Source: Bacteroidota bacterium (GTDB taxonomy: Bacteria; Bacteroidota; Bacteroidia; Bacteroidales; WCHB1-69). From it: a stretch of 5,271 nucleotides of DNA. The stretch lies in contig JAEWNB010000093.1 in the NCBI GenBank assembly GCA_023392945.1, positions 1 to 5,271 on the forward strand, written 5' to 3'. The notes below the pieces were generated by a model. It searched no databases, was not told the origin of the DNA, and saw nothing but the letters and a program-made list of their open reading frames with translations. This document shows positions 1 through 5,271 of the stretch, in pieces (the first letter of the stretch is position 1; the number at the start of each line of letters is the position of its first letter). The position numbers and the translations under genes are program-made.

Positions 1-33
1 AAAACACTTGAATCCTATGTAATTTTTATTCGG

Positions 34-66
34 TTGTGTGTAATTGAATATTTAATGCTAACTTTG
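34..66 (+). promoter_or_regulatory. Bacteroidota-type promoter for the 91-918 gene
   Basis: An exact match to the -7 box TAnnTTTG (TAACTTTG) lies at 59-66, with a TTG at 34-36 as the -33 element. The 22-base spacer is inside the range accepted for Bacteroidota housekeeping-sigma promoters. Transcription would begin at about 72-74, leaving a leader of less than 20 bases before the ATG at 91. This placement argues against the in-frame TTG at 70 as the start codon, because it would lie at or upstream of the transcription start. The match is by eye only. Confidence 0.6.
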
Positions 67-90
67 TAGTTGTGTTTTTATTTATTGAAA

Positions 91-918
91 ATGAAGTTAT
101 TAGATTATTTGCATGATAAAATTTGGTTGCCAAGGATATTATTTCTTTTAATAATATTCAATTTTTCAGCTATTTTTCTCTCTTATTCGCAAAACGACAG
201 TCTCAAAAGTCCAATTTATATTAATAAAATCAAAGGAGAATTTATCAATGTTGATTCTCAGGGGAACCTCTATATTTTGATGGATTCATATCTCTATAAA
301 TATTCATTGACAGGAGAGTTACAATATTCTTTCACTAACTTTATGTTAGGGTCTATTACCTCAGTTGATGTTTCAAACCCTTCGAAGATAATGTTATTCT
401 ATAAAGAATCAGGAGTTTTGATTTTTCTTAATGAACAACTTGCCCCCATTACTGAAATCATTGACCTCAGAAGTATGAATTTCAATACTGTTTTGCTTGC
501 TGCATTTTCTACTACTAATAACATTTGGCTATATGATTATGCAAATATGGATTTAATTTCATTAGATTTTAATATGAATCTAAAAAACAAAATTCAATAT
601 AGCTTTCAAAATTTTCAACCTAAACAAATGACTGTCATTGACGAAAAGCAAATTGCAATTTTTACTCCAGAAATTGGAATTAGATTTTTTGACTCATTTG
701 GGACTTTTCAAAAGAGTAGCGCCATCACAAGTGATAAATTCATTCAAATTACAGATACCTATATTTATTATTTAAAAGGCAATATACTCCATTGTTACAA
801 TTACATTAAATTAGACGAATCTACTGTTGAATTAAAAATTGAAAACATCATACAATGTTTGGTATATAGAGATAAGTACATTCTACTAACAGAGGATGGA
901 ACGGTCATTATTTATTAA
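91..918 (+). CDS. Secreted beta-propeller-like protein of unknown function
   Basis: This encodes a 275-residue protein that I cannot name by function. The N-terminus has a basic stretch ending in R15, a hydrophobic core at about 16-33 and a plausible signal-peptidase site after SYS (33/34, before QND), so export to the periplasm or cell surface is likely. The rest consists of repeated beta-strand units with the pattern 'D-x-x-G-N-L-Y-hydrophobic ... Y/L-x-x-x-G-x-L', seen at about 55-81, 141-168, 184-209 and 221-238, which resembles NHL/WD-like propeller blades. The segment at 91-110 (SVDVSNPSKIMLFYKES) recalls, from memory, a conserved Bacteroidota family annotated only as hypothetical. ATG 91 is preferred over the upstream TTG at 70 because of the promoter position. 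There are no catalytic motifs, and only one membrane segment (the signal). The gene appears to be transcribed alone, with a possible terminator behind it. That it is a gene is fairly sure; the fold is an inference. Confidence 0.8.
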   Translation: MKLLDYLHDKIWLPRILFLLIIFNFSAIFLSYSQNDSLKSPIYINKIKGEFINVDSQGNLYILMDSYLYKYSLTGELQYSFTNFMLGSITSVDVSNPSKIMLFYKESGVLIFLNEQLAPITEIIDLRSMNFNTVLLAAFSTTNNIWLYDYANMDLISLDFNMNLKNKIQYSFQNFQPKQMTVIDEKQIAIFTPEIGIRFFDSFGTFQKSSAITSDKFIQITDTYIYYLKGNILHCYNYIKLDESTVELKIENIIQCLVYRDKYILLTEDGTVIIY

Positions 919-941
919 TAAACAACTGTTTATATTTTTTT
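918..941 (+). terminator. Possible weak intrinsic terminator after the propeller-like gene
   Basis: The sequence ATAAAC (918-923), a four-base loop (924-927) and GTTTAT (928-933) can form a 6-bp stem, followed by one A and seven T (935-941). The stem contains a single G-C pair and begins on the last base of the stop codon, so it is thermodynamically weak. Its position between a stop codon and the next promoter-like box supports a termination role, but AT-rich DNA gives such matches by chance. Confidence 0.35.
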
Positions 942-973
942 CAAAATAAAAAAAATGCTGTTTGGCAAGGTGT

Positions 974-981
974 TATATTTG
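974..981 (+). promoter_or_regulatory. TAnnTTTG -7 box for the OmpA-like lipoprotein/mutY unit
   Basis: TATATTTG matches the Bacteroidota -7 consensus exactly. No TTG is found 17-23 bases upstream, where the sequence is a run of A, so only half of the promoter is visible. Transcription from it would start at about 987 and give a leader of roughly 65 bases before the ATG at 1053. It would also exclude the in-frame GTG at 981, which overlaps the box, as a translation start. Confidence 0.4.
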
Positions 982-1052
982 TGAGTGTGAATAGAAATCT
1001 TGTTTTCATTCATATTTTACGAGTAAATTATTGTAATGTAATTATATTGGCT

Positions 1053-2039
1053 ATGAAAAAATTTGTGATCATCGGGTTGTGTATTGTTTTTTTATTTCAT
1101 TTTTCAGGGTGTGTTACGAAACAAAAATATCAGGAGCTGGAAAATAAATATAAAGTTTGTTCTGATGAATTAGCATACACAAGTGCTGAAAAAATTGATT
1201 TTGAAAATACTGCCAAAGAATTGGAACTGGAGATTGGGATTTTGAAAACGAAAGTTGAAAAACTCAAAAACGATACTCTATCCCTTACAAGAAAACTCAG
1301 ACAGTCTGAAAGGGATTTTGCCAAATCAAAAGTTGATTATGATGAGCTGCTTAATGATTTTGCAGAATTGAATTTGACTAATAATGCAGAAGTAACAAAA
1401 CTTTTAGCAGATATTGATAAAATCAAGTCTCAACTTGATGAAAAAGAAAAAGCTCTTAATAAACAAAGCGAAGAACTGTCATTGCTAAGTATAGATTTAA
1501 ACGATAAAGAAGTTCGTCTTGATGACTTGCAGAAAATTCTAGACCAAAAAAATGCGGAAGTTAAAGCGTTGAAAGAAAAAGTAACCAAAGCTTTAAAGGG
1601 ATTTGAAAATAGCGGTTTGAATGTATATGAGAAAAATGGGAAAGTATATGTTTCAATGGATGAAAGACTTTTGTTTGCTTCTGCAAGCTGGGAAGTAGGA
1701 GAAGAAGGGCAATCTGCCATCAAAGAGCTTGCAAAAGTATTGGAAAATGATCAAGATATCAATGTCCTTATTGAAGGGCATACAGACAATGTTCCATACA
1801 AAGGAAATGGTCAAGTAAGGGATAATTGGGATTTAAGTGTGATGCGTGCTACTGCTGTGGTGAAGAGTTTGCTAAAATATGGCAAAATTGATCCTAAAAG
1901 AATATCAGCATCAGGCAGAGGAGAATTTTTCCCAATTGATAATTCGAACAGCTCAGAAGCTAGGGCTAAAAACAGACGCACTGAAATAATCCTTACTCCA
2001 AAGCTGGATGAACTTTTCCAAATCATCGAATCAAATTAG
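1053..2039 (+). CDS. OmpA-family lipoprotein with long coiled coil
   Basis: This 328-residue envelope protein probably tethers the outer membrane to peptidoglycan. Residues 1-20 form a lipoprotein signal: MKK, a hydrophobic core, then the lipobox FSGC with C20 as the lipidated cysteine. Residues about 24-185 are rich in E, K, L and D with heptad-like spacing, indicating an alpha-helical coiled coil. Residues about 195-315 are an OmpA C-terminal domain, with EGHTDN at 241-246, LSVMRA at 261-266 and NRRTEI at 307-312. D245 and R265 correspond to the Asp and Arg that hold diaminopimelate in the family. There is no beta-barrel, so this is closer to Pal-type lipoproteins than to true OmpA. ATG 1053 is chosen over GTG 981 because it places the signal peptide at the N-terminus. 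The 3' end overlaps mutY by 32 bases. The domain call is firm; the specific partner and role are unknown. Confidence 0.9.
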   Translation: MKKFVIIGLCIVFLFHFSGCVTKQKYQELENKYKVCSDELAYTSAEKIDFENTAKELELEIGILKTKVEKLKNDTLSLTRKLRQSERDFAKSKVDYDELLNDFAELNLTNNAEVTKLLADIDKIKSQLDEKEKALNKQSEELSLLSIDLNDKEVRLDDLQKILDQKNAEVKALKEKVTKALKGFENSGLNVYEKNGKVYVSMDERLLFASASWEVGEEGQSAIKELAKVLENDQDINVLIEGHTDNVPYKGNGQVRDNWDLSVMRATAVVKSLLKYGKIDPKRISASGRGEFFPIDNSNSSEARAKNRRTEIILTPKLDELFQIIESN

Positions 2040-3072
2040 TTTTTCTTTGACACAATTTTCAGACATTTTATTTGCCTGGTATTTCAAAAACGGGCGTTCC
2101 ATGCCCTGGCGAGGAGAAAAAGACCCTTATAAAATATGGATTTCTGAGATTATTCTCCAGCAAACGCGAGTAAATCAAGGTTGGGAATATTATGTAAGGT
2201 TTATCGAAAATTTTCCGGATATTAAATCCCTGGCAAATGCACCTCTTGAGAAAGTACTTAAAGTGTGGCAGGGGTTGGGTTATTATTCACGTGCTCGAAA
2301 TTTGCATTATTCAGCACAACTTATTTACAATCAATATAATGGGACTTTTCCGCATAATTATGAAGATATATTAAAATTAAAAGGGATTGGAGACTACACT
2401 GCTGCTGCAATTGCATCCATTGCCTTTGACCTTCCATATCCTGTGGTCGATGGAAACGTATTTCGTATTATCTGTAGAATTTTTGGAATTTTTGATGACA
2501 TCACACTCCCTGCCACTAAAAAATTAATAACTACCAAATGTGTTCAGTTAATGGGAAATTCTCCTTCAGGGGATTTTAATCAAGCAATTATGGACTTTGG
2601 GGCCATTCAATGTAAAGCACAAAATCCTGTCTGCCTGGATTGCCCGTTTAAAGAAGATTGTTTTGCTTATATTAATCAAAAAGTCAAAGTTTTACCTTTC
2701 AAAAAGAAAAATATTAAAGTCAAAATCAGATATTTTAATTATCTCATATATTGCAAAAATGACCAAATCATTATACAAGAGAGAAGAGATAATGATATTT
2801 GGAAAAATTTGTATGAATTTCCATTGATTGAAACAGATTCAAAATCATACAAATCTTTTGAGTCACTATTATTAAAGCAGAATGCATCTCTTCAACCTTA
2901 TTGGAAAATAAAACATAAACTCACTCATCAGATAATTATAGCAAGTTTTTTTACAATTCCGGTTGAAGAATTTCCGATTTTAGATGATAATCAATTAATA
3001 ATCACAAAAAAAGAAACTGATAATTATCCATTTCCAAAGATTATAGCACAGTTTATAAGATTAATCTTGTAA
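2008..3072 (+). CDS. mutY: MutY, A/G-specific adenine DNA glycosylase
   Basis: This 354-residue base-excision-repair enzyme removes adenine mispaired with 8-oxoguanine (or G), preventing G:C to T:A changes. The N-terminal glycosylase domain has PWR and SEIILQQTRV (catalytic Glu E47), a helix-hairpin-helix at about 123-142 (LKGIGDYTAAAIAS) and VDGNV with the catalytic Asp D148. A complete 4Fe-4S loop C-x6-C-x2-C-x5-C uses C202, C209, C212 and C218. Residues about 237-354 are the NUDIX-like 8-oxoG recognition domain, with IIIQERRDNDIWKNLYEFP and, at 305-307, LTH in place of the Phe-Ser-His loop of the Geobacillus enzyme. ATG 2008 is the only in-frame ATG before the conserved core (the next Met is M32). 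It gives about 14 extra N-terminal residues and a 32-base overlap with the lipoprotein gene. A TTG at 2047 would be the alternative start. No promoter or ribosome-binding site of its own is visible, so co-transcription or translational coupling is likely. The protein looks full length and active. Confidence 0.96.
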   Translation: MNFSKSSNQISFSLTQFSDILFAWYFKNGRSMPWRGEKDPYKIWISEIILQQTRVNQGWEYYVRFIENFPDIKSLANAPLEKVLKVWQGLGYYSRARNLHYSAQLIYNQYNGTFPHNYEDILKLKGIGDYTAAAIASIAFDLPYPVVDGNVFRIICRIFGIFDDITLPATKKLITTKCVQLMGNSPSGDFNQAIMDFGAIQCKAQNPVCLDCPFKEDCFAYINQKVKVLPFKKKNIKVKIRYFNYLIYCKNDQIIIQERRDNDIWKNLYEFPLIETDSKSYKSFESLLLKQNASLQPYWKIKHKLTHQIIIASFFTIPVEEFPILDDNQLIITKKETDNYPFPKIIAQFIRLIL

Positions 3073-3077
3073 AAATC

Positions 3078-3111
3078 TGACATTATGGGAAAAGGTTGAC
3101 ACACTTTGTCA
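3078..3111. repeat. TGACA/TGTCA inverted repeat with an extra half-site
   Basis: TGACA occurs at 3078-3082 and again at 3097-3101. The second copy faces its reverse complement TGTCA at 3107-3111 across a 5-base spacer, and four T follow. It could be a protein-binding site or a weak hairpin ending mutY transcripts. A 5-bp stem is too weak to be convincing as a terminator. I cannot name a regulator that binds it. Confidence 0.4.
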
Positions 3112-3229
3112 TTTTCGGTAAATAAAAATTTAAGGAGACATTAGAATATTTTAGTGCTTGTGAGGGAAAGTACAACTGAGAATTGCAGCAAGGCGAAATG
3201 CCCATATCAATATTTTTAATAATGAGTAC

Positions 3230-3250
3230 TTGATAAATCAATGCTTTTTT
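3230..3250. repeat. TTGAT-AA-ATCAA palindrome followed by a T run
   Basis: The 12-base interrupted palindrome at 3230-3241 is followed by TGC and six T (3245-3250). As RNA only a 4-bp AT-rich stem with a 4-base loop is possible, so termination is doubtful. As DNA it has the shape of a small operator lying about 55 bases upstream of the atpD -7 box. This may be chance in AT-rich sequence. Confidence 0.25.
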
Positions 3251-3296
3251 ATAAAACAAATTTTCAAAAAACTCAAAATAATTGGAAAAAAAGTAC

Positions 3297-3304
3297 TACT
3301 TTTG
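3297..3304 (+). promoter_or_regulatory. TAnnTTTG -7 box for the atpDC operon
   Basis: TACTTTTG matches the -7 consensus exactly. It predicts a transcription start near 3311 and a leader of about 34 bases before the atpD ATG. No TTG lies 17-23 bases upstream; the nearest, at 3282-3284, leaves only 12 bases. The -33 element is therefore missing or degenerate. Position directly before a housekeeping operon supports the call. Confidence 0.45.
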
Positions 3305-3344
3305 GCGCCCGAAAATGGGATAACTCTATCATAAAACAAATAGA

Positions 3345-4856
3345 ATGATGACAGAAAAAACAGATGGATACATATCACAGATTATTGGTGCAGTTGTGGA
3401 TGTTCATTTTGAAGAAAACGCTACGCTACCAAATATTTACGATGCATTAGAAGTGCAGAGGAATAATGGTGAAAAGTTGATTCTTGAATGTGAGCAAGAC
3501 ATTGGAGAAAATACCATGCGATGCATTGCAATGGATTCAACCGACGGATTGCAACGGGGCATGAGAGTCCGGGCTACTGGTCGGATGATTTCTATGCCGA
3601 CGGGAAATATTAATGGAAGATTACTTAATGTAATTGGGGATAGTATTGATGGAATTGGCGAAATTCATTCCGAAATAAGGAAAGATATTCATCGTGATCC
3701 TCCTCCTTTTGAAAATCTCTCTACTCATCAGGAAGTTCTTTATACCGGAATCAAGGTAATTGACTTGATTGAGCCCTATTCCAAAGGTGGAAAAATTGGT
3801 TTGTTTGGAGGTGCAGGAGTTGGCAAAACTGTCATCATTATGGAAATGATTAACAATATCGCCAAAAAATATTCCGGGATGTCTGTTTTTGCAGGTGTAG
3901 GAGAACGCACCAGAGAAGGAAATGACCTTTTGCGAGACATGATTGAATCAGGAGTTATTCGTTATGGGAAAGAATTTATTGAAAGCATGGAAAAAGGGGG
4001 ATGGGATCTTTCAAAAATTGATAAAGAAGAACTTGCCAAATCACAAGCTACTTTAGTGTTCGGACAGATGAACGAGCCTCCTGGAGCACGTGCTCGTGTG
4101 GCACTCTCAGGACTGACAGTTGCTGAATATTACCGAGACGGGGATGAAGAGTCAGGGGGAAGGGATATAATTTTCTTTGTTGATAACATTTTCCGTTTTA
4201 CACAAGCTGGTTCAGAAGTTTCGGCTTTATTGGGACGTATGCCATCTGCTGTTGGGTATCAGCCAACATTGGCCACTGAAATGGGTGTTTTGCAAGAGCG
4301 AATCACTTCTACAAAAAGGGGTTCAATCACCTCAGTACAGGCAATATATGTGCCCGCCGACGATTTAACAGACCCAGCTCCGGCTACAACATTTTCACAT
4401 CTTGATGCAACTACCGTATTAAGTAGAAAAATTTCAGAATTGGGAATTTACCCTGCTGTAGATCCTCTGGATTCAACTTCGCGTATTTTATCTCCGGAAA
4501 TTGTTGGAGATGAACATTATAATACCGCTCAGAGAGTTAAGCTTACTCTTCAGCGTTACAAAGAATTACAAGATATCATTGCTATTTTGGGGATGGAAGA
4601 GCTTTCGGAAGAAGATAGAAAAACTGTTCATAGAGCACGACGAGTTCAACGGTTTCTTTCACAGCCATTTTTTGTTGCTGAACAATTTACGGGAATTCCC
4701 GGTAAATTTGTTAATATCGAAGATACTATTAAAGGATTCAATATGATTATGGACGGAGAACTTGATGATCTTCCTGAAACTGCATTCAATTTGGTCGGTA
4801 CAATTGAAGAGGCCATTGAAAAAGGAAAGAAAGAATTGGCAGCTTCACAAAAATAA
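3345..4856 (+). CDS. atpD: F1F0 ATP synthase subunit beta
   Basis: This 503-residue catalytic subunit of the F1 head, on the cytoplasmic face of the inner membrane, makes ATP from ADP and phosphate as gamma rotates. Residues about 8-80 are the beta-barrel domain (GYISQIIGAVVDVHF). The nucleotide-binding domain has Walker A GGAGVGKT (155-162, K161 and T162), the GERTREGN motif with catalytic E187, the Walker B aspartate D280 (FFVDNIFRF) and the family signature PAVDPLDSTS (370-379). The C-terminal domain carries EELSEED (418-424), a variant of DELSEED that contacts gamma. Compared with the Escherichia coli protein there is an insertion of about 25 residues at about 206-233 and a short one at about 266-271; both look like Bacteroidota features. 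The gene starts with two consecutive ATG codons (3345, 3348), and either could be used. It lies 9 bases before atpC and is first in the operon. All key residues are present. Confidence 0.98.
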   Translation: MMTEKTDGYISQIIGAVVDVHFEENATLPNIYDALEVQRNNGEKLILECEQDIGENTMRCIAMDSTDGLQRGMRVRATGRMISMPTGNINGRLLNVIGDSIDGIGEIHSEIRKDIHRDPPPFENLSTHQEVLYTGIKVIDLIEPYSKGGKIGLFGGAGVGKTVIIMEMINNIAKKYSGMSVFAGVGERTREGNDLLRDMIESGVIRYGKEFIESMEKGGWDLSKIDKEELAKSQATLVFGQMNEPPGARARVALSGLTVAEYYRDGDEESGGRDIIFFVDNIFRFTQAGSEVSALLGRMPSAVGYQPTLATEMGVLQERITSTKRGSITSVQAIYVPADDLTDPAPATTFSHLDATTVLSRKISELGIYPAVDPLDSTSRILSPEIVGDEHYNTAQRVKLTLQRYKELQDIIAILGMEELSEEDRKTVHRARRVQRFLSQPFFVAEQFTGIPGKFVNIEDTIKGFNMIMDGELDDLPETAFNLVGTIEEAIEKGKKELAASQK

Positions 4857-4865
4857 GCAATCAGA

Positions 4866-5099
4866 ATGAAATTAGAAATTATTACTCCAAATCAGGAAAT
4901 ATTCTCGGGAGAGGTTTCATTAATTCAACTGCCCGGCATTGACGGACTTTTTGAAATTTTAAATCTGCATGCCCCCCTTATTGCAGCCCTTAAGAAAGGA
5001 AAAATTAAAGTTGAAAATCAAGGAAATATTGAGTACTTTGAAATTAATAGCGGAGTAGTTGAAGTTTTGAAGAATAAAGTATTGGTCTTAGCCGAATAA
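4866..5099 (+). CDS. atpC: F1F0 ATP synthase subunit epsilon, short form
   Basis: This 77-residue protein forms part of the F1 central stalk and couples gamma to the c-ring. It matches the N-terminal beta-sandwich of epsilon: MKLEIITPNQEIFSGEV, then PGIDGLFEIL and HAPLIAALKKGKI at 23-47, ending with the strands GVVEVLKNKVLVLAE. The C-terminal two-helix domain of the roughly 135-140-residue epsilon of Escherichia coli is absent, and the reading frame stops cleanly after the sandwich. Short epsilon subunits are usual in Bacteroidota, so this is unlikely to be a truncation. The missing helices are those that inhibit ATP hydrolysis in other bacteria, so that control is presumably lacking. The gene begins 9 bases after the atpD stop and is surely co-transcribed with it. 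No Shine-Dalgarno sequence is seen. The genes for a, c, b, delta, alpha and gamma are not in the window. Confidence 0.95.
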   Translation: MKLEIITPNQEIFSGEVSLIQLPGIDGLFEILNLHAPLIAALKKGKIKVENQGNIEYFEINSGVVEVLKNKVLVLAE

Positions 5100-5122
5100 A
5101 TTTTTTCAATGAAATTGGATAC

Positions 5123-5215
5123 ATGATTAATAATGAAAATATAAAAGAGGCTGTCTCAAAAACCAACAGAACTAAAATTGTATTTTTCTTGTTTTCAAGT
5201 ACTATTAACCCATGA
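5123..5215 (+). CDS. Doubtful 30-codon ORF, possibly a gene start cut by an insertion sequence
   Basis: An ATG 23 bases after the atpC stop opens a 30-residue frame starting MINNENIK. The IS-like terminal repeat begins exactly at codon 9 (5147). It is therefore possible that the first eight codons are the beginning of a third gene of the atp operon, with the remainder read through the inserted element. It may equally be a meaningless ORF. No domain is recognisable, and the tail (KIVFFLFSS) is only mildly hydrophobic. Confidence 0.15.
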   Translation: MINNENIKEAVSKTNRTKIVFFLFSSTINP

Positions 5216-5271
5216 TGTTTGGAAAAGAGTTTTCTTTCTTATAAGATTTGTCAAAAATTACCAATAATTGG
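5147..5271. mobile_element. Probable insertion-sequence end, continuing past the window
   Basis: The stretch GAGGCTGTCTCAAAAA at 5147-5162 closely resembles, from memory, the terminal inverted repeats of insertion sequences common in Bacteroidota, probably of the IS1182 group. The following 109 bases have no gene-like content on the + strand. On the - strand a frame is open from the window edge (5270) to a TAA at 5205-5207, encoding about 21 residues, which could be the C-terminus of a transposase reading leftwards, but it shows no diagnostic motif. The other end, the transposase core and any target duplication lie outside the window, so family and orientation are unproven. Confidence 0.4.

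Larger units (their letters stand above)
3073..3344. other. Non-coding gap between mutY and atpD
   Basis: These 272 bases contain no credible gene on either strand. Recognisable items are the TGACA/TGTCA repeats at 3078-3111, a 12-base interrupted palindrome TTGAT-AA-ATCAA at 3230-3241 followed by TGC and a T6 run (3245-3250), and a TAnnTTTG box at 3297-3304 next to a GGCGCC palindrome (3304-3309). I do not recognise a tRNA, riboswitch or other RNA here. No strong terminator for mutY is visible. Confidence 0.5.

Noticed and set aside
70..90. Upstream TTG start extending the first gene by seven residues
   Set aside because: It lies at or before the transcription start predicted from the promoter at 34-66 and would place extra residues before an already complete signal peptide.
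981..1052. GTG start extending the OmpA-like lipoprotein by 24 residues
   Set aside because: The codon overlaps the -7 box at 974-981, and the extension would bury the lipoprotein signal that begins at the ATG at 1053.
1130..2026. Three minus-strand open frames opposite the lipoprotein gene
   Set aside because: They are Ser- and Phe-rich antisense shadows of the Glu/Lys-rich coiled-coil and OmpA coding sequence, with no domain or start signal of their own.
2597..2827. Plus-strand open frame inside mutY
   Set aside because: It is an out-of-frame reading of a region that encodes the Fe-S loop and the start of the C-terminal domain of MutY.
3303..3317. Sigma-54-like -24/-12 promoter before atpD
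   Set aside because: TTGGC-like bases occur, but the expected GC at the -12 position is TG at the correct spacing, so the match fails at an essential element.
4177..4746. Two plus-strand open frames inside atpD
   Set aside because: They overlap highly conserved beta-subunit coding sequence in another frame and resemble no protein.
5095..5118. Terminator after atpC
   Set aside because: The T run after the stop codon is preceded by no real hairpin; the only pairing is five A-T pairs around an 8-base loop.
5205..5270. Partial minus-strand CDS entering from the right edge
   Set aside because: Only about 21 codons are visible, with no recognisable motif, so it is mentioned under the possible mobile element rather than called as a gene.

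Overview
The window reads as low-GC chromosomal DNA from a member of the Bacteroidota (Bacteroidetes). Three things point there. Promoter-like boxes of the form TAnnTTTG precede three of the genes, and starts lack Shine-Dalgarno sequences and sit in A-rich leaders. The F1-ATPase beta subunit carries the roughly 25-residue insertion typical of that phylum and is followed directly by a short, helix-less epsilon subunit. The sequence does not settle the genus.

Layout, all confident genes on the + strand: (1) 91-918, a secreted, probably beta-propeller-like protein of unknown function with its own promoter and a possible weak terminator behind it. (2) 1053-2039, a lipoprotein with a long coiled coil and a C-terminal OmpA-like peptidoglycan-binding domain. 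(3) 2008-3072, mutY, the adenine DNA glycosylase, whose start lies inside the end of the lipoprotein gene, so the two are probably co-transcribed. (4) 3073-3344, a 272-base non-coding gap holding a TGACA/TGTCA inverted repeat, a second small palindrome and a TAnnTTTG box. (5) 3345-4856 and 4866-5099, atpD and atpC, a tight two-gene operon for the beta and epsilon subunits of F1. (6) 5100-5271, no confident gene. A sequence at 5147-5162 looks like the terminal inverted repeat of an insertion sequence, and the element would run off the right edge of the window.

The genes do not form one pathway. The lipoprotein serves the cell envelope, MutY removes adenine mispaired with 8-oxoguanine, and AtpD/AtpC belong to the rotary ATP synthase, whose other subunits are not here. 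Apart from the possible insertion sequence at the right edge, this is an ordinary housekeeping region. I found no convincing evidence of an undescribed multi-gene system.
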